Shown here in pieces: positions 34,490 through 43,915 of a stretch of DNA of 46,105 nucleotides. The stretch lies in assembly GCA_018241325.1 (NCBI GenBank), contig JAFEEB010000009.1, positions 70,780 through 116,884 of the forward strand, written 5' to 3'. Position 1 is the stretch's first letter. The number at the start of each line of letters is the position of its first letter. The notes beneath the pieces were generated by a model. The model searched no databases, was not told the DNA's origin, and saw only the letters and a program-made list of their open reading frames with translations. Both the position numbers and the translations under genes were made by a program. This DNA is from Pseudomonadota bacterium. GTDB taxonomy: Bacteria; Pseudomonadota; Gammaproteobacteria; Burkholderiales; Burkholderiaceae_C.

Positions 34490-35377
34490 ATGACGACCGC
34501 CGGCGCGCTCGATGACTGCCTGCAACGCCTGCGCCACACCGATGGCGTGCTGGTGCAGGTGGCCGAAACGCGCGGCTCGGCCCCGCGCGAGGCCGGCACC
34601 TGGATGGTGGTCTGGCCCGATGCCTTGAGCGCCACCATCGGCGGCGGGCAGCTCGAGTTCCAGGCCACGGCCGACGCGCGCGCGCTGCTGGCCGGCCACG
34701 CCGGCGGCCCGCGCCATGGCGAGCTGCGCCGCTACCCGCTGGGGCCAAGCCTGGGACAGTGCTGCGGCGGCATGGTGTTCTTGCGCTACGAGCGCATCGG
34801 CGCGGCCGACGCGCCCGCGCTGCGCGAGCGCCTGCAGGCGCGCCTGACGCCGCTGGCGCTGTTCGGCGGTGGGCACGTGGGGCACGCCCTGGTGCGCGTG
34901 CTGGCCACCCTCCCCTACGCCGTGCGCTGGATCGACAGCCGCGACGAGGTGTTTCCCGCAAGCCTGCCGGCACAGGTCCATACCGAATTCAGCGACCCGG
35001 TCCACACCGCGGTGCACGATTTGACGCCCGGCAGCCGCGTGCTGATCATGAGCTTCAGCCACGCCGAGGACCTGGACATCGTGATCGCCTGCCTGGAGCG
35101 CCTGCGCGAGCGCGATGACCTGCCCTACATCGGCCTGATCGGCAGCAAGACCAAGTGGGCCACCTTTCGCCACCGCCTGTCGGCGCGCGGCTTCAGCGAG
35201 GCCGAGCAGGCGCGCATCACCTGCCCCATCGGCATTCCCGGCATCACCGGCAAGGAGCCCGAGGTGATTGCCGTGGCCACCGCCGCGCAGCTGCTGCTGA
35301 TGGCGCCGCCCGGGCCGGGCGCCACGCCGCAAGCGCTGCCGCAAACGGCCCGATCGGCCGTGGACTGCGCGGGTTAA
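34490..35377 (+). CDS. xdhC: Xanthine dehydrogenase accessory protein XdhC
   Basis: A 295-residue protein from ATG 34490. The N-terminal domain has VQVAETRGSAPREAGTWMVV and ATIGGGQLEFQA, and GQCCGGMV carries the Cys pair that binds the molybdenum cofactor. The Rossmann part has LALFGGGHVGHALVRVL and IGLIGSKTKWATF, and GIPGITGKEPEVIAVATAAQLL closes it. XdhC delivers sulfurated molybdopterin to the XdhB subunit. It lies first in this cluster rather than after xdhB as in many genomes. 135 bases separate it from xdhA. Confidence 0.94.
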   Translation: MTTAGALDDCLQRLRHTDGVLVQVAETRGSAPREAGTWMVVWPDALSATIGGGQLEFQATADARALLAGHAGGPRHGELRRYPLGPSLGQCCGGMVFLRYERIGAADAPALRERLQARLTPLALFGGGHVGHALVRVLATLPYAVRWIDSRDEVFPASLPAQVHTEFSDPVHTAVHDLTPGSRVLIMSFSHAEDLDIVIACLERLRERDDLPYIGLIGSKTKWATFRHRLSARGFSEAEQARITCPIGIPGITGKEPEVIAVATAAQLLLMAPPGPGATPQALPQTARSAVDCAG

Positions 35378-35414
35378 CCCGGGTGTTATGCGGCCCGCAA
35401 CATGTCGGATATGG

Positions 35415-35429
35415 GGCATCCGGTATGCC
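35415..35429. promoter_or_regulatory. Candidate operator GGCAT-N5-ATGCC between xdhC and xdhA
   Basis: GGCATCCGGTATGCC, a 15-bp inverted repeat, about 85 bases before xdhA. The 135-base gap would also fit a second promoter. It might bind the LysR regulator of the cluster, but is not tested. Confidence 0.35.
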
Positions 35430-35512
35430 ACGATGCAAAAGAAAGGCGCACCATTGCGGCATAGCCACCTCGGCGCCGCGCTGCGCCCGCGCCCTTGACC
35501 GAGAGATACGCC

Positions 35513-37078
35513 ATGACCCAGCCAACACCCACCCCCACGCCCTCTCAAGTCATTCGCTTCTATCACCGGGGCGCCGTGGTCACGGTCCGGGGCGAGCCCA
35601 CCACGCGCACCGTGCTGGACTGGCTGCGCGAGCGCGAGCGCGCCACCGGCACCAAGGAAGGCTGCAACGAGGGCGATTGCGGCGCCTGCACCGTGGTGCT
35701 GGGCGAGCTCGATGCCGCAGGTGGGTTGCAGCTCGCCAGCGTCAACGCCTGCATCCAGTTCCTGCCCACGCTCGACGGCAAGGCCTTGTTCACGGTGGAG
35801 GATTTGCAGGCGCTGGGCCAGGACAAGCAGGCCGCGCGGGCCCACGACGCCGACCTGCACCCCGTGCAGCAGGCCATGGTCGAGTGCCACGGCTCGCAGT
35901 GCGGCTTTTGCACTCCTGGTTTCGTGATGTCGATGTGGTCCACCTACGAGGCGCACCAGCAGGCCGGCACCCGCCCGTCGCGCCAGCAACTGGCCGATGA
36001 CCTGTCGGGCAACCTGTGCCGCTGCACTGGCTACCGGCCCATCCTCGACGCCGGCCAGCGCATGTTCGATTTGCCCGCCGTGCGGCTCGACCGCACCGCC
36101 GTGGTGCGTGCCCTCCATGAGCTGAAGGCTCCCGCCGCGCTGGACTACACCGCCGCCACCGCCACGCCGCAGGGCGAGCGGCTCGATCACTTTCACGCCC
36201 CGCGCAGCGCCGACGAACTGGCCGCCCTGCGCCTGGCCAAGCCCAAAGCGCGCATCCTGGCCGGCTCCACCGACGTGGGCCTGTGGGTCAACAAGCAGTT
36301 TCGCGACGTCGGCGATCTGATCTATACCGGCCGCGTGGTCGATTTGCAGCGCGTCGAAGAGCGCGGCGACGAGCTGTGGATCGGCGCGGCCGCCTCGCTG
36401 GAAGACGCCTGGCGCGCCCTGGTGCAGCGCGCGCCGCAGCTGGCCGACGTGTGGCTGCGCTTTGCCTCGCCGCCCATCCGCCACGCCGGCACCATGGGCG
36501 GCAACGTGGCCAACGGCTCGCCCATCGGCGACTCGCCCCCCATCCTGATGGCGCTGGACGCGCACATCGAGCTGCGCCGCGGCAATGCGGTGCGCCGCAT
36601 GCCGCTGACCGACTTTTATCTGGACTACATGAAAAACGCCCTGCAAGAGGGCGAGTTCGTGCAGGCCGTGGCCGTGCCGCTGGCGGCCTTTGCGCGCCAG
36701 GTGCGCGGCTACAAGATCAGCAAGCGCTTCGACTGCGACATCTCCGCCTTGTGCGCGGGCATGGCGATCGAGCTGGCGGGCGGCACGGTCCAGAGCATCC
36801 GCCTGGCCTACGGCGGCATGGCCGGCATCGTCAAGCGCGCCGCGCACGCCGAGGCGGCCGTCCTGGGCCAGCCCTGGACGCAAGCGACCGTGCGCGCTGC
36901 CAAGCAGGCCATGAAGCAGGACTATCAACCGCTGACCGACATGCGCGCCAGCGACGGCTATCGCCTGCAGGTGGCGCAAAACCTGATCGAGCGCCTGTGG
37001 CTGGAGACCCGCGCCGAGGCGCCGCTGGCTGCCCGCGACACCAGCGTGTTCAGCGTCATGCCGCACGCCGCGGCCTGA
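35513..37078 (+). CDS. xdhA: Xanthine dehydrogenase small subunit (Fe-S and FAD)
   Basis: A 521-residue protein from the ATG at 35513. The N-terminal plant-type [2Fe-2S] domain has GCNEGDCGACTVVLGEL, the second cluster uses QCGFCTPGFVMSM and [12 protein letters not shown], and the FAD domain has ILAGSTDVGLWVNKQ and GTMGGNVANGSPIGDSPP. This is the XdhA half of a two-subunit bacterial xanthine dehydrogenase. It passes electrons from the molybdenum site to NAD+. xdhB starts 32 bases downstream. Confidence 0.95.
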   Translation: MTQPTPTPTPSQVIRFYHRGAVVTVRGEPTTRTVLDWLRERERATGTKEGCNEGDCGACTVVLGELDAAGGLQLASVNACIQFLPTLDGKALFTVEDLQALGQDKQAARAHDADLHPVQQAMVECHGSQCGFCTPGFVMSMWSTYEAHQQAGTRPSRQQLADDLSGNLCRCTGYRPILDAGQRMFDLPAVRLDRTAVVRALHELKAPAALDYTAATATPQGERLDHFHAPRSADELAALRLAKPKARILAGSTDVGLWVNKQFRDVGDLIYTGRVVDLQRVEERGDELWIGAAASLEDAWRALVQRAPQLADVWLRFASPPIRHAGTMGGNVANGSPIGDSPPILMALDAHIELRRGNAVRRMPLTDFYLDYMKNALQEGEFVQAVAVPLAAFARQVRGYKISKRFDCDISALCAGMAIELAGGTVQSIRLAYGGMAGIVKRAAHAEAAVLGQPWTQATVRAAKQAMKQDYQPLTDMRASDGYRLQVAQNLIERLWLETRAEAPLAARDTSVFSVMPHAAA

Positions 37079-37110
37079 AGCGGCAGCAACCCCGGTTCAA
37101 GGAGATCACC

Positions 37111-39543
37111 ATGAACAAGCCCGTTGTCGACCATCTGCTGCGCCCGGCCGAGCCCTTTGCCGACTACCACGCCAACCTCCGGCACCGGCTGGATACCGAA
37201 GGCGAGAGCCGTGCCCAGCACGCCGGCGCGCGCGTGGGCATCAGCCTGCCGCACGAATCCGCCGTGCTGCACGTCACCGGCACCGCCACCTACGCCGACG
37301 ACATTCCCGAGCTGGCCGGCACGCTGCACTGCGCGCTGGGGCTGTCGCCGGTGGCGGCCGGGCGCCTGCTGGGCATGGACCTGGACGCCGTGCGCGCGAT
37401 GCCCGGCGTGGTCAGGGTCATCACGGGCGAGGACATCCCGGGCGTCAACGACTGCGGCTCGGCCGTGCCGGACGATCCCATCCTGTGCGACGGCGAGATT
37501 CGCTTTGTCGGCCAGCCGGTGTTCGCCGTCGTCGCCCAAACGCGCGACCAGGCGCGCCGCGCCGCCGCCCTGGCCAGGAAGGTGCTGCAGATCGAGCCGG
37601 CCGAGCCGGTGCTGACGCCGCGCCAGGCCCACGCCAAGGGCCAGTACGTGGTGCCGCCGATGCACCTGCTGCGCAGCAGCAGCGGCCGGGACGAGGCCGG
37701 CATCCGCGCCGCCATCGCCGCCGCGCCGCACCGCCTGAGGGGCGAATGGGACGTGGGCGGGCAGGAGCAGTTCTACCTCGAGGGGCAGATCAGCTACGCC
37801 ATCCCCAAGGAGGGCGGCGGCATGCACGTGCACTGCTCCACGCAGCACCCCAGCGAGATGCAGCACCTGGTGGCGCACGCGCTGGGCGTGTCCTCCAACG
37901 CGGTGCTGGTCGAGTGCCGGCGCATGGGCGGCGGCTTTGGCGGCAAGGAGTCGCAGTCGGCGCAGTTCGCCTGCATCGCCGCCGTGGCTGCGCGCGCGCT
38001 GAACCGCTCGGTCAAGCTGCGGCTGGACCGCGACGACGACTTTCTCATCACCGGCCGGCGCCACGGCTTCTGGTACGAGTACGACGTGGGCTACGACGAC
38101 GACGGCCGCATCCTGGGCGTCACGCTGCAAATGGTCTCGCACTGCGGCCACTCGGCCGATTTGTCGGCCCCCGTGATGACGCGCGCGGTCTGCCACTTCG
38201 ACAACGCCTACTGGCTGCCCGAAGTGGCCATGCACGGCTATTGCGGCAAGACCAACACGCAAAGCAACACGGCGTTTCGCGGCTTTGGCGGCCCGCAGGG
38301 CGCCATCGCCATCGAATACATCCTGGACAGCATTGCGCGCAAACTGGGCCACGATGCGCTGGCCGTGCGCCGCGCCAACTTCTATGGTCAGGGCGAGCGC
38401 AACGTCACGCCCTACCGCCAGACGGTGACCGACAACGTGATCCACGAGCTGGTCGAGCAACTGGAGGCCAGCAGCGACTATGCCGCGCGCCGCGCCGCCG
38501 TGGCGGCCTACAACGCTGAAAACACGGTGCTCAAGCGCGGCCTGGCGCTCACGCCGGTCAAGTTCGGCATCAGCTTCAACGTCAAGCACTTCAACCAGGC
38601 CGGCGCGCTGGTGCACATCTACACCGACGGCTCGATCCTGGTCAACCACGGCGGCACCGAGATGGGCCAGGGCCTGAACACCAAGGTGGCGCAGGTGGTG
38701 GCGCACGAGCTGGGTGTGGGTTTTGACCGCGTGCGCTGCACCGCCACCGACACCAGCAAGGTGGCCAACACCTCGGCCACGGCGGCCTCCACCGGCGCCG
38801 ACCTCAACGGCAAGGCCGCGCAGGACGCCGCGCGCCAGCTGCGCGAGCGCCTGGCCGCCAGCACCGCCGCGCGCCACGGCGGGCGGGCCACCGACGTGCG
38901 CTTCGCCAACGACCAGGTGCACGTGGGCGGCAAGACCCTGCCCTTCAACACCGTCATCAGCGAGGCCTATCTGGATCGCGTGCAGCTGTGGTCCGACGGC
39001 TTCTACGCCACCCCCGGCCTGTCCTGGGACAAGGACAAGATGCAGGGCCGCCCGTTCTACTACTTTGCCTACGGCGCCGCCGTGAGCGAGGTGGTGATCG
39101 ATACCCTGACGGGCGAATGGAAGCTGCTGCGCGCCGACGTCCTGCACGACGCCGGCCGCTCGCTCAACCCGGCGGTGGACATCGGCCAGGTCGAGGGCGC
39201 CTTCATCCAGGGCATGGGCTGGATCACCACCGAGGAGCTGGTGTGGCACCCCAAAACGGGTTTGCTCACCACCCACGCGCCCAGCACCTACAAGATCCCG
39301 ACGGCCAACGACTGCCCGCCGGTGTTCAACGTGCGCCTGTTCGACGGCCCCAACGTCGAGGACTCCATCCACCGCAGCAAGGCCGTGGGCGAGCCGCCGC
39401 TGCTGCTGCCCTTCTCGGTGTTCTTCGCCATCCGCGACGCCGTCTCGGCCGTCGGCGGCCACCGCGTCGATCCGCCCTTGACGGCGCCCGCCACCAGCGA
39501 AGCCATCCTGCGCGCCCTCACCGCCGTGCAGCAGGCCGCCTGA
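37111..39543 (+). CDS. xdhB: Xanthine dehydrogenase molybdenum-binding large subunit
   Basis: An 810-residue protein with AAGGAGATCACC before its ATG. Cofactor motif MGGGFGGKESQSAQFA, the substrate-binding Arg in NTAFRGFGGPQGA, and the catalytic Glu in KAVGEPPLLLPFSVF are all present, as in xanthine dehydrogenase. It differs from the form II CoxL at 14.8 kb, which has AYRGAGR in the same position. It hydroxylates hypoxanthine and xanthine to urate with water as oxygen donor. Confidence 0.96.
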   Translation: MNKPVVDHLLRPAEPFADYHANLRHRLDTEGESRAQHAGARVGISLPHESAVLHVTGTATYADDIPELAGTLHCALGLSPVAAGRLLGMDLDAVRAMPGVVRVITGEDIPGVNDCGSAVPDDPILCDGEIRFVGQPVFAVVAQTRDQARRAAALARKVLQIEPAEPVLTPRQAHAKGQYVVPPMHLLRSSSGRDEAGIRAAIAAAPHRLRGEWDVGGQEQFYLEGQISYAIPKEGGGMHVHCSTQHPSEMQHLVAHALGVSSNAVLVECRRMGGGFGGKESQSAQFACIAAVAARALNRSVKLRLDRDDDFLITGRRHGFWYEYDVGYDDDGRILGVTLQMVSHCGHSADLSAPVMTRAVCHFDNAYWLPEVAMHGYCGKTNTQSNTAFRGFGGPQGAIAIEYILDSIARKLGHDALAVRRANFYGQGERNVTPYRQTVTDNVIHELVEQLEASSDYAARRAAVAAYNAENTVLKRGLALTPVKFGISFNVKHFNQAGALVHIYTDGSILVNHGGTEMGQGLNTKVAQVVAHELGVGFDRVRCTATDTSKVANTSATAASTGADLNGKAAQDAARQLRERLAASTAARHGGRATDVRFANDQVHVGGKTLPFNTVISEAYLDRVQLWSDGFYATPGLSWDKDKMQGRPFYYFAYGAAVSEVVIDTLTGEWKLLRADVLHDAGRSLNPAVDIGQVEGAFIQGMGWITTEELVWHPKTGLLTTHAPSTYKIPTANDCPPVFNVRLFDGPNVEDSIHRSKAVGEPPLLLPFSVFFAIRDAVSAVGGHRVDPPLTAPATSEAILRALTAVQQAA

Positions 39544-39591
39544 TCCACCGACCCTCGCACCCCGTCCTGGACCCCATCCAGGCGTTGAACC

Positions 39592-40614
39592 ATGACCTCA
39601 TCGCCTTCGGGTCCACAGACCGGTGATACCGCCCCCGGCGGCATGGCCAGTGCGGTCGCCGAGCGCACGCTGTTCGACCGCATCGACCTGCACCTCATCC
39701 GCGTGCTGCACACCGTGCTGACCGAGCGCAGCGTCTCGCGCGCGGCCATTCGACTGGGCATGCACCAGCCGGCCGTGTCGGCCGCGCTCAAGCGCCTGCG
39801 CGAGCTGGCGGGCGACCCGCTGCTGGTGCGCAACGGCGCCACCATGGTGGCCACCGACGCCGCGCGCCGCATGGTGGAGCCCGCGGCCCACATCCTGCGC
39901 GCCGCCGAGGCGCTGTTCACCGAGGCGCGCCAGTTCGACCCGCGCACCAGCACGGCCACCTTCCGCATCGCCGCCAGCGACTACCTGGACCCATCCTTCC
40001 TGCCGCGCCTGGTGGCCGACGTCAAGCGCCAGGCGCCGCTCACGCGCATCGAGATCCATGCCCTCACGCGCGAGAGCGACTACCGCACCCAGCTGGGCCA
40101 GGGCGACATCGACCTGGTCATCGGCAACTGGCTGCAGCCGCCCGAGGACCTGCATCTGGCGCGCCTGTTCAGCGACGAGGTGGTGTGCCTGGTCAGCCGC
40201 GACCACCCGGCCGTGCGCCGCGGCTGGGACGAGTCCGACTGGCTGGCCGCCGAGCACATCGCGCCCACCGCCATGCACCCCGGCGCGCGCGGCATCATCG
40301 ACCAGATCCTGGACAGCCAGGGCCTGCAGCGCAACATCGCCGCGCGCTGCGCCTACTTCAGCCTGGTCGCCGAGATGGTGGCCGGCACCCTGCTGGTGCT
40401 GACCACCGGCCGACAGTACTGCGAGCGGGTGGCCGCCCAGCTGCCGGTGGTCATCCTGCCCTGCCCCATTGCCATGCCGCCGCTGCTGTACTACCAGCTG
40501 TGGCATCCGCGCAGCCATCAGTCGAGCAGCGCTCGCTGGCTGCGTGACCGAACCAAGGACGTGGTCGCCAGCCTGGCGGGCGGCCGCACCCCTGGCCCTT
40601 CCCCCCAAACCTGA
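39592..40614 (+). CDS. LysR-family transcriptional regulator
   Basis: A 340-residue regulator, somewhat longer than the usual 300. HTH (about residues 33-92): HLIRVLHTVLTERSVSRAAI, RLGMHQPAVSAALKRLRELA, and DPLLVRNGATMVAT. The effector-binding domain follows. The first 17 residues before MASAVAERTLFDRID are unconserved, so the true start may be the ATG at 39643. It sits between xdhB and the purine permease on the same strand, so it probably controls the cluster and is part of its transcript. The effector is unknown; a purine is likely. Confidence 0.9.
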   Translation: MTSSPSGPQTGDTAPGGMASAVAERTLFDRIDLHLIRVLHTVLTERSVSRAAIRLGMHQPAVSAALKRLRELAGDPLLVRNGATMVATDAARRMVEPAAHILRAAEALFTEARQFDPRTSTATFRIAASDYLDPSFLPRLVADVKRQAPLTRIEIHALTRESDYRTQLGQGDIDLVIGNWLQPPEDLHLARLFSDEVVCLVSRDHPAVRRGWDESDWLAAEHIAPTAMHPGARGIIDQILDSQGLQRNIAARCAYFSLVAEMVAGTLLVLTTGRQYCERVAAQLPVVILPCPIAMPPLLYYQLWHPRSHQSSSARWLRDRTKDVVASLAGGRTPGPSPQT

Positions 40615-40643
40615 TCCAACCCCAACACGGAGGAGACAACCCC

Positions 40644-41945
40644 ATGAGCTGGACCGAAAACCTGTTCAAGCTGAAGGACCACGGCACGACGGTACGCACG
40701 GAGGTCATTGCCGGCGTCACGACGTTCCTGACAATGGCCTACATCATCTTCGTCAACCCGGCCATCCTGGGCGACGCGGGCATGCCCAAGTCCTCGGTGT
40801 TCGTGGCCACCTGCCTGATCGCCGCGCTGGGCACGGCGGTGATGGCGCTGTACGCCAACTACCCCATCGCGCTGGCGCCCGGCATGGGCCTGAACGCCTA
40901 CTTCGCCTACACCGTGGTGCTGGGCATGGGCTTTCAGTGGCAGGCGGCGCTGGGCGCGGTGTTCATCTCGGGCTGCCTGTTCATGGCGGTCACGATCTTC
41001 GGCCTGCGCGGGCTCATCATCCGGGGCATCCCGCAGTCGCTGCGCAACGCCATCACGGTGGGCATCGGGCTGTTTTTGGCGCTGATCGCGCTCAAGAGCG
41101 CCGGCATCGTGGCCGCCTCCAAGGCCACCTACATCACCCTGGGCGACCTGCATTCGCCGCCCGTGGTGCTGGCCTCGCTGGGCTTCCTGCTGATCGTCGC
41201 GCTGGACAAGTTTCGCGTGCCCGGCGCCATCCTGATCGGCATCATCGCCGTCACCATCGCCTCGTTTTTCTTCGGCGGCAACCAGTTCCACGGCATCTTC
41301 GACATGCCGCCGTCCATCGAGCCCACCTTCCTCAAGCTCGACATCAAGTCGGCGGTCTCGCACGGCTTTCTGAACGTGGTGCTGGTGTTCTTTCTGGTCG
41401 AGCTGTTCGACGCCACCGGCACCCTGATGGGCGTGGCCAAGCGCGCGGGCCTCTTGGTGCCCGGCCGCATGGAGCGCCTGAACAAGTCGCTGTTCGCCGA
41501 CAGCGTGGCCATCTTCGCCGGCTCGCTGCTGGGCACCTCCAGCACCACGGCCTATGTCGAAAGCGCCGCCGGCGTGCAGGCCGGTGGCCGCACGGGCCTC
41601 ACGGCGCTCACCGTGTCCGTGCTGTTCCTGGCCGCGCTGTTCATCGCCCCGCTGGCCGGGGCCGTGCCGGCCTACGCCACGGCGCCGGCGCTGTTCTTTG
41701 TCGCCTGCCTGATGCTGCGCGAGCTGACCGAGCTGGACTGGGACGATTCCACCGAAGTGGTGCCGGCGGCCATCACGGCGCTGATGATGCCCTTCACCTA
41801 CTCGATCGCCAACGGCCTGGCCTTCGGCTTCATCAGCTACGCCGGCATCAAGCTGCTCACCGGCCGCGCGCGCGAGGCGCACTGGATGGTGTGGATCATC
41901 GCCGCCATCTTCCTGTTCAAGTTCATCTACGTCGGTGGAGACTGA
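40644..41945 (+). CDS. NCS2-family purine permease (AzgA/GhxP-like)
   Basis: A 433-residue, about 12-14-helix transporter. AzgA-branch signatures: MTY-type TFLTMAYIIFVNPAIL near the start, PGMGLNAYFAYTVV, GIGLFLALIALK, LFDATGTLMGVAKRAGLL and TSSTTAYVESAAGVQAGGRTG. This group imports guanine, hypoxanthine or adenine with protons. GGAGGAGACAACCCC gives a strong ribosome site. The gene is two bases from guaD, so guanine uptake and deamination are tightly coupled. Confidence 0.92.
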   Translation: MSWTENLFKLKDHGTTVRTEVIAGVTTFLTMAYIIFVNPAILGDAGMPKSSVFVATCLIAALGTAVMALYANYPIALAPGMGLNAYFAYTVVLGMGFQWQAALGAVFISGCLFMAVTIFGLRGLIIRGIPQSLRNAITVGIGLFLALIALKSAGIVAASKATYITLGDLHSPPVVLASLGFLLIVALDKFRVPGAILIGIIAVTIASFFFGGNQFHGIFDMPPSIEPTFLKLDIKSAVSHGFLNVVLVFFLVELFDATGTLMGVAKRAGLLVPGRMERLNKSLFADSVAIFAGSLLGTSSTTAYVESAAGVQAGGRTGLTALTVSVLFLAALFIAPLAGAVPAYATAPALFFVACLMLRELTELDWDDSTEVVPAAITALMMPFTYSIANGLAFGFISYAGIKLLTGRAREAHWMVWIIAAIFLFKFIYVGGD

Positions 41946-41947
41946 CC

Positions 41948-43222
41948 ATGCAAGCCTACCGCGCGCAGCTGTTGCGCTTTGATTCCCAAGGGCAGGCGCT
42001 GTACGACAGCGACGGCCTGCTGGTGGTCGATGGCGACGCCAGCGGCGTGCGGCGGGTGGTCGATGCCGGACCTTACCGGACGCTGGCCGGGCGCCATCCG
42101 CAGGTGCCCATCACGCACTGGCCCGAGCGCATCATCGCGCCCGGCTTCATCGACATGCACGTGCACTACGCGCAGACCGACATCATCGGCGCGCCGGCGG
42201 CGGGCTTGCTGCCCTGGCTGGAGAACTACACCTTCCCGGCCGAGTCGCGCTTCGTCGATCCGCAATACGCCGCCGAAGTGGCCGGCGTGTTCTTCGAGGA
42301 GCTGCTGCGCAACGGCGTGACCACCGCGGTGGTCTTTCCCACCTCGCACCCCACGTCGGCCGACGCCTTCTTCACTCGCGCCGAGCACTATGGCCTGCGC
42401 ATGATCGGCGGCAAGGTCATGCAGGACCGCAACTCGCCCGATGGCGTGCGCGACGAGACCGAGCAAAGCCTGATCGACACCGAAACGCTGATCCAGCGCT
42501 GGCACGGCAAGGGCCGCCTGGGCTACGCCATCACCCCGCGCTTTGCGCCCACCAGCAGCGAGGCGCAGCTGCGCGGCGCGGGCGCCTTGGCCGCCAAATA
42601 CCCCGACACCTGGATCCACTCGCACGTGGCCGAAAACCGCGACGAGGTGAAATGGGTGCGCGAGCTCTACCCCAAGTCGCGCTCCTACCTGGGCGTGTAC
42701 CAGGACTTCGGCCTGATGCGCCCGCGCGCCGTGTATGCGCACTGCATTCACCTGGACGACACCGACCGCGAGCTGATGCGCCAGACGCGCACGGCAGCCG
42801 CCGTCAGCCCCACCAGCAACCTGTTTCTGGGCAGCGGCTTTTTCAACTTCGAGGCGGCCATGACGCATGGCGTGCCCCACGGCCTGGCCAGCGACGTGGG
42901 CGGCGGCACCAGCTTTTGCCCCTTCCACACCATGCTGGCCGCCTATTACGTGGGGCGCGAAGGCCAGAGCAAGCCGGGCCTGAGCCTGACGCCCTCGCAA
43001 CTGTGGTGGGCTCACACCGGCGCGGCGGCGCGCGCGCTGGGCCTGGAAGGCGTGATCGGCACCTTGCAGGCCGGCACCGAGGCGGACTTTCTGGTGCTCA
43101 ACCCCAAGGCCACGCCCCTGCTGGCGCGCAAGACGGGGCGCGCGCAGAACCTGGACGAGTTGCTTTTTTCGCTGATCGTGCTGGGCGACGATCGCGTGAT
43201 CGAAAAAGTGGTCGTCGCCTGA
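41948..43222 (+). CDS. guaD: Guanine deaminase
   Basis: A 424-residue amidohydrolase. Zinc ligands: HVH in APGFIDMHVHYAQ, the His of WIHSHVAENRDE and the His of VYAHCIHLDD, and the Asp in GLASDVGGGTSF. The substrate-binding Arg-rich segment GYAITPRFAPTSS matches guanine deaminases. It turns guanine into xanthine, the substrate of XdhAB. The last gene of the cluster; its end converges on dsbB 13 bases away. Confidence 0.95.
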   Translation: MQAYRAQLLRFDSQGQALYDSDGLLVVDGDASGVRRVVDAGPYRTLAGRHPQVPITHWPERIIAPGFIDMHVHYAQTDIIGAPAAGLLPWLENYTFPAESRFVDPQYAAEVAGVFFEELLRNGVTTAVVFPTSHPTSADAFFTRAEHYGLRMIGGKVMQDRNSPDGVRDETEQSLIDTETLIQRWHGKGRLGYAITPRFAPTSSEAQLRGAGALAAKYPDTWIHSHVAENRDEVKWVRELYPKSRSYLGVYQDFGLMRPRAVYAHCIHLDDTDRELMRQTRTAAAVSPTSNLFLGSGFFNFEAAMTHGVPHGLASDVGGGTSFCPFHTMLAAYYVGREGQSKPGLSLTPSQLWWAHTGAAARALGLEGVIGTLQAGTEADFLVLNPKATPLLARKTGRAQNLDELLFSLIVLGDDRVIEKVVVA

Positions 43223-43235
43223 GCGAAGGCCCTGG

Positions 43236-43745
43236 TCAGCGCCCCGCGCGGCCTGCCCGCGCCAAGGCCATCAGGATGACCAGCGCGAAGATCACGAACC
43301 ACACAAAGGACCAGTTGGCGATGCTGCCGCCCAGAAAGGTCCAGTCCACCGCGCTGCAGTCGCCGCCGCCCTTGAAGATCATCGGAATGGCGCGCTGCAG
43401 CGGAAACGATTCGATCATGCCGTACAGGTCGCGCCCGCAGGTGGCCATCTCGGGCGGGTACCACTGCAGCCAGCTCTGGCGCGCGGCGGTGAAGGCGCCA
43501 AAGGCCGACATCGCCACGGCCAGCAGGCCCCACAGGCGCCAGCCGCCGGGCCCCTTGGAGAACGCCGCCAGCGCGCAGAACACGCCGACGATGATCAGCG
43601 CGTAACGCTGCACGATGCACATGGGACAGGGGTCGAGCCCCACCACGTTTTGCAGGTAGAGGATGCCGAAGGCCAGCATCGCCGCACAGACGACGGCGAT
43701 GGCGCCGAACACGCGGCGGGGGCTGGAAAACAAGGTCTGGATCAC
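43236..43745 (-). CDS. dsbB: Disulfide bond formation protein DsbB
   Basis: A 169-residue inner-membrane protein with four transmembrane helices. The two redox pairs are C40/C43 (GLDPCPMCIVQRY) in the first periplasmic loop and C103/C130 (EMATCGRDLYG, GGGDCSAVDW) in the second. The pattern SWLQWYPPE is typical. It reoxidises DsbA and passes electrons to quinone. A 170-base gap with a repeat copy lies upstream. Confidence 0.95.
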   Translation of the reverse strand: MIQTLFSSPRRVFGAIAVVCAAMLAFGILYLQNVVGLDPCPMCIVQRYALIIVGVFCALAAFSKGPGGWRLWGLLAVAMSAFGAFTAARQSWLQWYPPEMATCGRDLYGMIESFPLQRAIPMIFKGGGDCSAVDWTFLGGSIANWSFVWFVIFALVILMALARAGRAGR

Positions 43746-43856
43746 GTTGAATGGGCTTTCTGCTCGCGCCCGGTGCGCGCATCACACGGAGTCGCCGACA
43801 CGCCCGGAGGTTCCCCGCCCCGCGCACGACGCCCCCGTGCACGGGGATCGAAACTA

Positions 43857-43910
43857 CGATTTTAATAGCTGGTCGCGCTTGCCCGAAAAGGGCAAACGGT
43901 CAATTTTGCG
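43857..43910 (+). repeat. ATAGCT-type dispersed repeat, copy 7
   Basis: GATTTTAATAGCTGGTCGCG, then CTTGCCCG...GGGCAAACGGTCAATTTTG. The first half matches the family; the second half differs (GCCC..GGGC hairpin). It lies in the 170-base gap between dsbB and the FMN reductase and ends 6 bases from the reductase stop. Confidence 0.6.
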
Positions 43911-43915
43911 CCAAA

